Positions 7,108-13,456 of a stretch of 30,900 bases of DNA are shown here, piece by piece. Made by a program: the position numbers and the translations under genes. Source of the DNA: a virus. Below the pieces are notes generated by a model. That model had not been told where the DNA came from. It did not search any database and saw only the letters and a program-made list of their open reading frames with translations. The DNA is taken from the IMG/VR virus record IMGVR_UViG_3300033143_000669, positions 1 through 30,900 of that record; one strand, written 5' to 3'. Each line of letters starts with the position of its first letter. Position 1 is the first letter of the stretch.

Positions 7108-7176
7108 ATGGAAACTTGTAAAGAGATTATACTTGGGCTACTACTTATAATCCTGTTGATGTTGCAATGTAGTTAA
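7108..7176 (+). CDS. Tiny membrane peptide, 22 aa, possible lipoprotein-like end
   Basis: Starts two bases after the preceding stop; ribosome binding site unclear. METCKEIILGLLLIILLMLQCS is almost entirely one hydrophobic helix ending in Cys-Ser. It may be a coupled microprotein or a chance frame; its place in a run of similar peptides favours the former. Confidence 0.35.
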   Translation: METCKEIILGLLLIILLMLQCS

Positions 7177-7180
7177 TTTC

Positions 7181-7197
7181 ACATATTAATCTAGGAG
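7181..7197 (+). repeat. 17-bp leader repeat, copy 1
   Basis: ACATATTAATCTAGGAG, identical to 8480-8496. It includes the Shine-Dalgarno of the gene at 7207. Confidence 0.75.
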
Positions 7198-7206
7198 AAC
7201 CCTACT

Positions 7207-8178
7207 ATGATACCTGATAACAAGTCAGAACCAACAAAGATTCCAGTCAAAGACTTCATAACTCTTGCTGACCTCAAATGTATGATTGAGTCCACTGTAC
7301 TAACTATCATGAACGATAGGTTATATCACAGTGCTGCTGAACATTCTCTTGAATCTCGTGGATTCTTACCAATACCACTAGTCAGAGATGCTATGAGGGA
7401 CTCTGGTGATGGCTTATACAGTAAGTTCATAAACCTTAACAAGCACCCAACTCACAAAGTTATAATACGTCATCGTATTGGTATGGAAGTGGCAGAACTC
7501 ATGGATAAGCGGTACAAGAAAAAAGTAAGTAGTTTAACTATTGAAAAGTTGGCTGCTGAATACCATCCTAAAATTAACTGGACAGGCTTAGAAAGTAAAA
7601 TCACAAGTCACATTACAGCTACTGCCTTTAACGAAATGCGAGAAGCTGAAAAGGTGCGGTGGTTGAATAGTTTATATGAACCAGACACTAACAAGGATAG
7701 CTTATATGCTAAAGATGTATGTGCATTCCTAAGTGATAAAGAGCCTCGCAATCCTTGTTCAGAGATTCCACTTAGCCCCAACATAGTTCACGCTATTGAT
7801 AGTAAGCTTGAGGCTATGATTCATGTAAAGCGTGAAGGAATGGAAAAGCAAATCAAGAAAGTTCACATGGCACTACTGTATGGTGCTGGTGAAGAAATAA
7901 TTAACTCAACTTTAACAGGCATTAAGCCGGAGAAACCTATGATACCCTCAGCACCAGCACAACCAATGAACACATCAACAGCAGCACGTAACCTTAACGA
8001 AGTATTTGGCGTTATCATCACTGGTAAAGACAAAGCTTCTATCATGGCAATGATACGTCAAGCTAAGTCCGAAGTAGAAGCCTTCGCAGACCTGGACCAA
8101 AGTTCAGCGTATGTTGAAAAGCAAGTTAAAACTATCAACGCTGGCATCAAAGAATTGTATGCTGAACTTGATAAGTAG
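7207..8178 (+). CDS. Hypothetical protein, 323 aa
   Basis: Largest unrecognised gene of the accessory region; start set by AGGAG in the 17-bp leader repeat. Highly charged, predicted mainly helical, with a basic central part (MDKRYKKKV near residue 100), a linker rich in Pro/Ala/Thr (near 245-260) and a C-terminal helical segment (KASIMAMIRQAKSEVEAF). There is no enzymatic motif I recognise. It is the last gene before an intrinsic terminator at 8195. Confidence 0.7.
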   Translation: MIPDNKSEPTKIPVKDFITLADLKCMIESTVLTIMNDRLYHSAAEHSLESRGFLPIPLVRDAMRDSGDGLYSKFINLNKHPTHKVIIRHRIGMEVAELMDKRYKKKVSSLTIEKLAAEYHPKINWTGLESKITSHITATAFNEMREAEKVRWLNSLYEPDTNKDSLYAKDVCAFLSDKEPRNPCSEIPLSPNIVHAIDSKLEAMIHVKREGMEKQIKKVHMALLYGAGEEIINSTLTGIKPEKPMIPSAPAQPMNTSTAARNLNEVFGVIITGKDKASIMAMIRQAKSEVEAFADLDQSSAYVEKQVKTINAGIKELYAELDK

Positions 8179-8194
8179 TAAATAGTAACAAGTC

Positions 8195-8220
8195 AGCTCA
8201 TCTTCGGATGGGCTTTCTTG
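8195..8220 (+). terminator. Intrinsic-terminator-like hairpin with TTCG tetraloop
   Basis: AGCTCATC 8195-8202, TTCG, GATGGGCT 8207-8214: eight pairs with one GU, then TTCTT. The tail GGCTTTCTTGGTAAG (8211-8225) is identical to that at 4354-4368. Confidence 0.65.
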
Positions 8221-8506
8221 GTAAGAATTATGTGGTCATACGAGGAGGGCAATATCGGCTGAGTTGAGTCTCAGTGCCTGTCCAAAGTTCCTAAGAAAAT
8301 ACATGTTAGCCAATGGCTTCGCGAGTCATAAGCACATTAGGAATAGGATAGGGTTCGCAGGTTCAATCCCTGCTGACTTCAGCACACAGTGTAGCTACTT
8401 AGTAGTGAACAACGAGGCGACTGTACGCGCCTACAACCTTGGAAACTTGGAGAGACTGTGTGGTACACAAACATATTTTACATATTAATCTAGGAGGAAT
8501 ATCCTA
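8221..8506 (+). ncRNA. Structured non-coding block 3 with tRNA-like T arm
   Basis: No credible gene; the 74-codon frame at 8264-8488 lies over the structures and lacks a ribosome binding site. Stems: a hairpin at 8257-8279 (GGC-TGAG with CTCA-GT-GCC) and TTCCTAA 8288-8294 with TTAGGAA 8337-8343 (7 bp). GCAGG-TTCAATC-CCTGC at 8357-8373 is exactly the shape and loop of a tRNA T arm, and TGACT 8374-8378 can pair with AGTCA near 8325. AGGCG/CGCCT and TGTGT/ACACA hairpins follow. No acceptor, D arm or anticodon arm can be completed, so I do not call a tRNA. It may be a tRNA-like domain or tRNA remnant. Confidence 0.55.
8480..8496 (+). repeat. 17-bp leader repeat, copy 2
   Basis: Identical to 7181-7197; supplies AGGAGG for the gene at 8507. 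Confidence 0.75.
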
Positions 8507-9070
8507 ATGTTACAACATGAGAACAAGCAGGTATTAGACTTGCTATGCTTTATGAAGGACCTGGGCTTCGACTTTGAAGTGCTTGGTGGTTATCCACGAG
8601 ACTTACACTTTGGCCGTATTCCTCGTGACATGGATATATGCTGTTGGAATTGCAAACCTGATACAGTCATCTGGAGAGACAAGTTCATGAAACTGCACTC
8701 GTATCTAAAAGATGTTGGCATCTACAAGGATGAGTTTGCTGTTAATAGTGAGTACCCTTCAGACCGAATCTTTGGAGGTCTAAGGACAACTGTCGATGTT
8801 GACATCATCTTCTGGATGGAAAACTTTACTTCGGCAGAAGCTATTCTAGGCTGGTTTGACTACAATATTAACCAATTCCGTCTAGTACGTGACGAGGACA
8901 CCGGTATTGTTGCTGGTAAGCCTTGGGAAGGTCTGATGAAGTTTGGGCAGTTACAACAATTGCGCGAGTCAGAACTATCTGATGTACGCATAAGGAACAC
9001 ACACAAACTTGCCAGAGATGTTGACTGGCTTGACAAAACTAACTTATTATACCCTTGGGGTGGAGAGTAA
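8507..9070 (+). CDS. CCA-adding/poly(A)-polymerase-type nucleotidyltransferase
   Basis: A 187-residue protein with the signature of the Pol-beta superfamily branch that contains tRNA CCA-adding enzymes and poly(A) polymerases: VLGGYPRDLHFGRIPRDMDI, with Gly 27-Gly 28, Arg 31-Asp 32 and the metal-binding pair Asp 41/Asp 43. A third carboxylate is in VDVDIIF (Asp 97 or 99). INQFRLV...DTGIV resembles the family's later conserved segment. It is only the catalytic head; the C-terminal tRNA-binding domains (usual length near 400) are missing. Possible roles are tRNA 3'-end repair, RNA tailing or toxin-like modification. AGGAGG precedes the ATG. It sits directly after the tRNA-like block 3. Confidence 0.75.
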   Translation: MLQHENKQVLDLLCFMKDLGFDFEVLGGYPRDLHFGRIPRDMDICCWNCKPDTVIWRDKFMKLHSYLKDVGIYKDEFAVNSEYPSDRIFGGLRTTVDVDIIFWMENFTSAEAILGWFDYNINQFRLVRDEDTGIVAGKPWEGLMKFGQLQQLRESELSDVRIRNTHKLARDVDWLDKTNLLYPWGGE

Positions 9071-9071
9071 T

Positions 9072-9380
9072 ATGAACGGTAAGAAAGCAAAAATGCTACG
9101 TAAGTTAGCAGGTCCTAAATCGGACACACAGTACACTGTCGAGGAAAGTACCATTCGTGGTAAGTTTATAAACGTAAGTCCTAAGATAAATGTTCATGGT
9201 AAACAGGTAGTTGATGATGACGGTAATGTAGTATATAATCGTTTAGAGTGGACTACTGCAACAATCATGATGGCTGCTGGTACACGTATGATAAGTAAAG
9301 TTCTGAAGAACATATATCATAATCGTACTCGTAACCTGCATGTCAATATTCACACACCTGTAGCACCTGCTCAGGCATAA
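9072..9380 (+). CDS. Hypothetical basic protein, 102 aa
   Basis: The ATG at 9072 follows GGTGGAG and starts just after the nucleotidyltransferase stop; an upstream in-frame start would overlap that gene. Basic N-terminus (MNGKKAKMLRKLAGPK) and a basic middle (RMISKVLKNIYHNRTR) could bind nucleic acid. No family recognised. Confidence 0.65.
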   Translation: MNGKKAKMLRKLAGPKSDTQYTVEESTIRGKFINVSPKINVHGKQVVDDDGNVVYNRLEWTTATIMMAAGTRMISKVLKNIYHNRTRNLHVNIHTPVAPAQA

Positions 9381-9392
9381 CCGGGGAAAACT

Positions 9393-9608
9393 ATGTTCTT
9401 TAAAAAATCTGTAAAGAAAGCTACAAAGAAGTTTCGTTCACTACGAAGTGATTTAACGCAAGTTATTAAACAGGAAACTCAAGTACAACGAGGTATCCGT
9501 AAAGAGCTAACTCACTTAGAAGTTCGTCAACAGAACTCTACAGATGAGATGGGAGAAGCTCAAGCTATCTTGCACAATGTTAACCAATTCTTAGGTAAGG
9601 TTAAATAA
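9393..9608 (+). CDS. Hypothetical basic helical protein, 71 aa
   Basis: Preceded by GGGG at suitable spacing. Basic N-terminus (FFKKSVKKATKKFRSLR) followed by a heptad-like helical region to residue 60, compatible with a coiled coil. It forms a pair with the next small coiled-coil gene. Confidence 0.6.
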   Translation: MFFKKSVKKATKKFRSLRSDLTQVIKQETQVQRGIRKELTHLEVRQQNSTDEMGEAQAILHNVNQFLGKVK

Positions 9609-9610
9609 TC

Positions 9611-9820
9611 ATGGCTAAAAAGATAAATGAAGTTTACCTAGAAATGGTAACAAACCTGGAAAACAAAGTAGCAGCAGAACAATTTGAACAATCTGACTTG
9701 TCTTTAGCCTTAGCTGAAGCTGAAACAGAAGTTTCAAGATTGCAAACCTTAATTGATGAATCTGCACTTGAGCTTAATAAAGCTGTAAATATGCTGGCTG
9801 ATATAAAGAAAATCAAATAA
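9611..9820 (+). CDS. Small coiled-coil protein, 69 aa
   Basis: Begins two bases after the previous stop. Almost the whole sequence is amphipathic helix rich in Glu, Ala, Leu and Ser (LALAEAETEVSRLQTLIDE), predicting a coiled coil, with a basic end (DIKKIK). It could be a partner of the preceding protein. It is the last gene before the 1-kb non-coding block. Confidence 0.6.
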   Translation: MAKKINEVYLEMVTNLENKVAAEQFEQSDLSLALAEAETEVSRLQTLIDESALELNKAVNMLADIKKIK

Positions 9821-10856
9821 TATTCTGACTTAGCTGGTCAGATAGTATTGGTGGCTCGATATGATGAAGTAGGGTTAGCTCCTGTATCAAAGCCAAAGCT
9901 GTGAAAGGTATAATTGTAATTGTAATAAAAGCACGTACACATTGCCAACCAGCCGGTATACTAACCGTAACACTACCTCTGTGGAACTCTAATAAAGTTG
10001 AAGCAACTAGTGAGTAGTGTAAAGATGGTTCCCAACCAGATAGACACAAGGAAATGGCGTAGCGAATACTATGCTAAGCAAGGACGCGTTTCATAATTGG
10101 ATTCACTTAAGGACAAGTGAAATTACCAAGGTCCTACTGAACCCACAATCAGTAAACAAGGAAGTACATAATACCAACACATTTTAGGTCACAGCACTTG
10201 CGCTAACATTGCGCGTCGAAGCTCCTACCCGCTTGCTGAAGAGAACCTGGATGGAATGACCAGTATGGTATAGTCCTATGAACTCCAAATAGCCCATGTA
10301 AAACTTACCCAACCCATTGCCACTCTCTTTTGCGTGTGCTGGTATACGGTTATGGTGATGAGTCAGTAGTAGGCATGACTGTGAAGACGAACGCACTGAC
10401 GACTTGTGAAAGTCCAACTGCCTGACATCTTAAGTCCCTCCTGAAAACCTCGACACTCCCACAACGTGGCTTGTGCTGGTTAGTAAGGACCTAATTCTGA
10501 AGCTCTTCTGGCTAATCCCTGTTGAGTGACAACATGCCCTGCAATGGTAGCATGGATGTTCTGTGGCAACCATCTTGAGAGATAACAAACCAGCAAGTGG
10601 AGTGGAAAGCTCCCAACCAAATATGAAGCCTGTGTAGTACTGCACAGTCAACTAAGTCCAGCACTTATACTGCTGGCAAGGACATGGTATACTACTGATA
10701 CGACAAGGATGTACTAATATTAGGGACAAGGTAAGGCACGTTCTAAACAAGACCTACCAACAAGGATGTACTAATAATCGACTGAGCAAGCTTGGCTGGC
10801 TCCTGTGGTAACAGTAATATACAAACCCTTAACTCACTTATCTCTGGAGAGAACCT
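9821..10856 (+). ncRNA. Structured non-coding block 4, about 1 kb (candidate large phage RNA)
   Basis: No + strand gene in 1036 bases; the minus-strand frames (9813-10049, 10184-10417, 10430-10651) lack ribosome binding sites. Local stems run throughout: TCTGAC/GTCAGA at 9824-9842; a three-tier nested hairpin 9852-9895; ACACTAC 9970-9976 with GTAGTGT 10014-10020 enclosing AGTTG-aag-CAACT; TGGTT-ccc-AACCA 10026-10038. A pseudoknot joins TTCACTT/AAGTGAA (10102-10108, 10115-10121) to AGGAC 10110-10114 with GTCCT 10131-10135. Downstream are TGTTG/CAACA near 10524, CTGTG/CACAG 10630-10647 and CCAGCA/TGCTGG 10658-10676. The size recalls large ornate phage RNAs such as GOLLD or ROOL, but I cannot assign it. 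Confidence 0.6.
10703..10776 (+). repeat. Two 17-bp direct repeats near the end of block 4
   Basis: ACAAGGATGTACTAATA occurs at 10703-10719 and 10760-10776 (57 bases apart). A degenerate relative with one insertion lies at 10156-10173. The role is unknown; a promoter or protein site is possible. Confidence 0.75.
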
Positions 10857-11168
10857 ATGAGTAACAATGTACAAGCTGTATTTAATCAATTCGCTGTTGA
10901 AATCAACGGTAAAGTTGAAATGTTTGAAACTGAAGCTGAAGCACAAACCGCTTACGATGCTGATGCCAATTCTGCTGGCTACTTGAAACTGGCTACTGCT
11001 TACACAGACAGTAAAGGCCTGGCTGACAAGAACGCTAAAGGCAAAATCAATATTATCACTGACTTCCTGGCTTTCTCTGAGTCTTATGACCCTGAAGCTG
11101 TTGTTGCTGTTGCCGATACCACTGCTGATGCTACTGCCGGTGCCACTGCTGACCCTATCGAATTCTAA
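10857..11168 (+). CDS. Hypothetical protein with acidic C-terminal tail ending DPIEF, 103 aa
   Basis: Strong CTGGAGAGAACC leader and an isolated position between two structured blocks with its own terminator suggest a strongly expressed monocistronic gene. The body (FAVEINGKVEMFETEAEAQT...) is acidic. The last 25 residues are Ala/Thr/Asp-rich and end in Phe, reminiscent of the interaction tails of phage SSBs. No family recognised. Confidence 0.7.
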   Translation: MSNNVQAVFNQFAVEINGKVEMFETEAEAQTAYDADANSAGYLKLATAYTDSKGLADKNAKGKINIITDFLAFSESYDPEAVVAVADTTADATAGATADPIEF

Positions 11169-11201
11169 GATAGCGGTATAAGCAAGAAGTACTAAAGATT
11201 A

Positions 11202-11259
11202 AATGCACCACCGAATACATGTAGGTGAAACACACCATAACATGTGGTGGTGCATTTTT
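11202..11259 (+). terminator. Strong intrinsic terminator
   Basis: An 11-bp perfect stem, 11202-11212 with 11246-11256, followed by TTTTT ending at 11259. It closes the transcript of the 10857 gene. Its T run directly abuts the 24-bp stem of the next element. Confidence 0.85.
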
Positions 11260-11516
11260 AGTCTTATTATATCTGAGCATGGGTAGACCTGATTGAAGTC
11301 TCTTACGGTCACACCAGCTTTTAAACCAACACGCTCTTTACTCTTGCAACTGCCCTTTAATGGTTATCAGTATAAGGCCTTAACGCTGACCTTCGGTTAA
11401 TTGCGGTGGTCGTTGGAGTTTAAATCGTCCCTGTGCGGGATGGGTATCGTCGGTAGATGGTCTTGTATAGCTACATACAAGTCATATATCAGCCATGCTC
11501 AGATATAATAGGATTA
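11259..11516 (+). ncRNA. Structured non-coding block 5: 258-nt element closed by a 24-bp stem
   Basis: Bases 11259-11282 pair with 11493-11516 over 24 positions (18 consecutive Watson-Crick pairs at 11265-11282/11493-11510, then six pairs with two GU). Inside, TTTAAACCAAC near 11319-11330 pairs with GTTGG-ag-TTTAAA near 11414-11426 (2-base bulge), giving a second long-range stem. Local hairpins are CTTGTAT/ATACAAG (11462-11481), TCCC/CGGGA (near 11429-11442) and ACC-ttc-GGT (near 11390). The 3' arm includes the GGA Shine-Dalgarno of the gene at 11523, so folding could control that gene, or the stem could be an RNase III site releasing a circularly closed RNA domain. No known class recognised. 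Confidence 0.75.
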
Positions 11517-11522
11517 ATTATT

Positions 11523-11753
11523 ATGAAGACATACCAAGTACGTGGGTACTGGCACTCAAACGGTGCACAGTTCCAAGCAATATTCTCAGAAGCTCCGTCT
11601 AAAGATTCCATGCATGTTATGGACAAGGCAGAGCTTTTGTGTTTGTTAAACAAGAACCAGTATGGTGCCAGCTTCTACATAGATAGCGATGTAACATACA
11701 AGAAATCATTCACCATTACACAGGTTGCGAAAGATTATGATACTATCACCTAA
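11523..11753 (+). CDS. Hypothetical protein, 76 aa
   Basis: The ATG at 11523 is chosen; an in-frame ATG at 11457 lies inside the structured element. AGGAT lies 9-13 bases upstream, within the 3' arm of the 24-bp stem. Product MKTYQVRGYWHS... resembles a small alpha/beta protein; no family recognised. Overlaps the next gene by 17 bases. Confidence 0.6.
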   Translation: MKTYQVRGYWHSNGAQFQAIFSEAPSKDSMHVMDKAELLCLLNKNQYGASFYIDSDVTYKKSFTITQVAKDYDTIT

Positions 11754-12108
11754 AGATTGTGAGATACATGTTCAACATAACATACCTTATACTATTGAGA
11801 AACCATTTCCTGAAGGAATCACTCGCTTGTCAGAAGGTTATGCTTGGGATTACCGTTCTGGTCAGTACTACATTAGAAGGGAAACCCTTGAAGATGTGGA
11901 CAAATATGTAACCATATACTATGACATGACAGCTGGTTGGAGCCTTGATGGTTCTACTGGAAGCTTGACTGTGAAAGTACCTAGAGATACTACTGATTGT
12001 TACGTAGCTGGTCTGTTATGTATTTTAACTGGTAAGGTGAAGTACGCTAAGTACTGCGAGAATAACCCAGATGATGTGTCGCCAGTTATACCGGAAGAGT
12101 TTCGATGA
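11737..12108 (+). CDS. Hypothetical protein, 123 aa
   Basis: Starts at ATG 11737 within the end of the preceding gene; an in-frame TTG at 11725 is less likely. A soluble, aspartate- and tyrosine-rich protein (GYAWDYRSGQYYIRRETLED) with Cys in its second half. No family recognised. ATGA overlap with the next gene. Confidence 0.6.
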   Translation: MILSPKDCEIHVQHNIPYTIEKPFPEGITRLSEGYAWDYRSGQYYIRRETLEDVDKYVTIYYDMTAGWSLDGSTGSLTVKVPRDTTDCYVAGLLCILTGKVKYAKYCENNPDDVSPVIPEEFR

Positions 12109-12251
12109 ACTGCAAAGACTGTCGTCGTCTGGTGAACCCAGTATGGCATGAAGAAATAGAAGACTACCTCTGTGATGGTGAGTGTAGTCACCCTGATAAC
12201 AAAACAAAGGACATTGAAGAGTGTCCACTGGAGAACAGATATGACTCTTAA
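12105..12251 (+). CDS. Small Cys-rich protein, 48 aa
   Basis: ATGA overlap with the upstream gene. Cysteines at 3, 6, 23, 27 and 40 (CKDC, CDGEC) suggest one zinc site. Its last codons overlap the holin start at 12241. Function unknown. Confidence 0.55.
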   Translation: MNCKDCRRLVNPVWHEEIEDYLCDGECSHPDNKTKDIEECPLENRYDS

Positions 12252-12663
12252 CCCATTAAGTATTATTGGAGATGCAATCACAGCTGTTGGTGGTTACTTC
12301 CGAGATGGACAGAAAATTAAAGCTGCTGTCGGTGAACGTAAGGACGAGCTTAAGAAGATTAATTTAACAGCCAGGATAGAATCTGCTAAGGCTGGTGTGA
12401 CCCATGACATGAAAATGGATGAAAGTGCACGAGCTAATGCTGGATGGATGGACGATATATCGTTCTACGTATTCTTAGCACCGGCCATACTTGCATTCTT
12501 TCCAGGCATGGTAGACCACATTGAAAATGGCTTTGCTGTATTACAGGATATGCCTGACTGGTATCAATATGCACTTGGTATGATGCTGGTAAGTGTATGG
12601 GGCTACCGTAAATTGGTCTCACCTATCATCCAGTCAATAGCGAAGGCTTATCTGGGAAAGTAG
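12241..12663 (+). CDS. Holin, 3-TM (GTA-type) family
   Basis: A 140-residue protein with a charged helical N-terminal half (KAAVGERKDELKKINLTARI) and three hydrophobic segments at about 78-98 (FYVFLAPAILAFFPG), 103-122 and 108-128. The stretch ARANAGWMDDISFYVFLAP is typical of the three-TM holin family. Holins form the inner-membrane lesion that releases endolysin. The ATG at 12241 has CTGGAG upstream; a longer in-frame reading from 12172 lacks one. The lysozyme gene follows after a hairpin, making a lysis cassette. Confidence 0.8.
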   Translation: MTLNPLSIIGDAITAVGGYFRDGQKIKAAVGERKDELKKINLTARIESAKAGVTHDMKMDESARANAGWMDDISFYVFLAPAILAFFPGMVDHIENGFAVLQDMPDWYQYALGMMLVSVWGYRKLVSPIIQSIAKAYLGK

Positions 12664-12667
12664 GTAA

Positions 12668-12708
12668 GGGTAACACCGTAACTGCTGTAAAGCCAACCGG
12701 TGTTACCC
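12668..12708 (+). promoter_or_regulatory. 11-bp inverted repeat between holin and lysozyme
   Basis: GGGTAACACCG 12668-12678 pairs perfectly with CGGTGTTACCC 12698-12708 around a 19-base loop. It fills the whole gap, ends two bases before the lysozyme ATG, and no T run follows, so a terminator is unlikely. It may control lysozyme translation. Confidence 0.75.
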
Positions 12709-12710
12709 AC

Positions 12711-13250
12711 ATGATGGCTAATACATCTGCTGGTGTTGAGCCTACAGTCCTAAGAGGATTTGAAAATGATTGCAAAGTTACTATCGAAAAGTTACTTGGT
12801 TGGGAAGAAGGCTATCGAGGTTCACCCTACTACTGTTCTGAAGGGTATGTTACTTATGGCATTGGTCATAAGCTCTCAAATACTAAAGACGAGCCTCTTG
12901 ATAACTATCCTGATATGTGGATTTCTCCTGAAGACGCTGAGCATCTTCTTACCCAAGATTTACGAAAGACTTTTGGTGATATTGGTATTAGCAACTTTAA
13001 TATTGCTTATGACATGTTAAGTAATGACCGACAAGTTGTTATTGAATCTATGGTATATCAAATAGGTGTAGCCGGTGTTGAGAAATTCTCTAACATGTGG
13101 GATTGTATAGTTGATGGTGATTTTCATGTAGCTAGTATAGAGATGCTGGATAGTCTCTGGGCAGAACAAACACCGGAACGTGCTAAGCGACATGCAGAAG
13201 TCATGGAGTTTGGAGACCTTAAACATGTATATGGGAGTTATCTATCATGA
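12711..13250 (+). CDS. Endolysin, T4-type lysozyme (GH24) with D-to-C catalytic variant
   Basis: A 179-residue muramidase that cleaves peptidoglycan during lysis. The core WEEGYRGSPYYCSEGYVTYG, followed by IGH, aligns with T4 lysozyme: Glu 33 equals E11, Thr 48 equals T26, and Cys 42 stands in place of D20. The spacing E-8-C-5-T is kept; D20C T4 lysozyme and natural E/C/T endolysins are known to be active. The first 25 residues are a non-conserved extension without a clear signal-anchor, so holin-dependent release is expected. No Shine-Dalgarno is visible besides the hairpin, so the exact start (12711 or 12714) is uncertain. Confidence 0.85.
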   Translation: MMANTSAGVEPTVLRGFENDCKVTIEKLLGWEEGYRGSPYYCSEGYVTYGIGHKLSNTKDEPLDNYPDMWISPEDAEHLLTQDLRKTFGDIGISNFNIAYDMLSNDRQVVIESMVYQIGVAGVEKFSNMWDCIVDGDFHVASIEMLDSLWAEQTPERAKRHAEVMEFGDLKHVYGSYLS

Positions 13251-13456
13251 ACCTTGAAACAGAAATGACATTTGCATTCCTTAAAATTAGCTTATGCTCT
13301 ATTGAGGAAGTTAAAGAACTACAGGGTATACTTGCACAAGTAGAGTATAATAGTTTCTCTCACAAGCTTTATAAGAAGTGTGAAGAAATAACAGGTGTAC
13401 CTATGTCTGGTTTATACAAGTGGGAATGTGGTGAACTTGTGAGGTCTCACAAATGA
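13247..13456 (+). CDS. Hypothetical protein, 69 aa
   Basis: ATGA overlap with the lysozyme gene and ATGA overlap with the next gene. Soluble, with four cysteines and an amphipathic helix (IEEVKELQGILAQVEY). It does not look like a spanin (no signal peptide or lipobox). Function unknown. Confidence 0.6.
   Translation: MNLETEMTFAFLKISLCSIEEVKELQGILAQVEYNSFSHKLYKKCEEITGVPMSGLYKWECGELVRSHK

Noticed and set aside
8280-8381. Complete tRNA gene
   Set aside because: Only a T arm is convincing. A 7-bp acceptor partner and a 5-bp anticodon stem with a 7-base loop could not be found.
8264-8488. A 74-codon + strand frame in block 3
   Set aside because: It runs through the inverted repeats and T-arm-like element, has no Shine-Dalgarno and an unconvincing protein sequence.
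9813-10651. Minus-strand open frames of 73-78 codons in block 4
   Set aside because: No ribosome binding sites, non-ATG or poor starts, no recognisable products, and all other genes are on the + strand. The interval is better explained as structured RNA.
11504-11509. TATAAT as a sigma70 -10 box
   Set aside because: Perfect hexamer, but the best -35 at 17-base spacing (GTCATA) is poor, and the bases are part of the 24-bp stem, which explains their conservation better.
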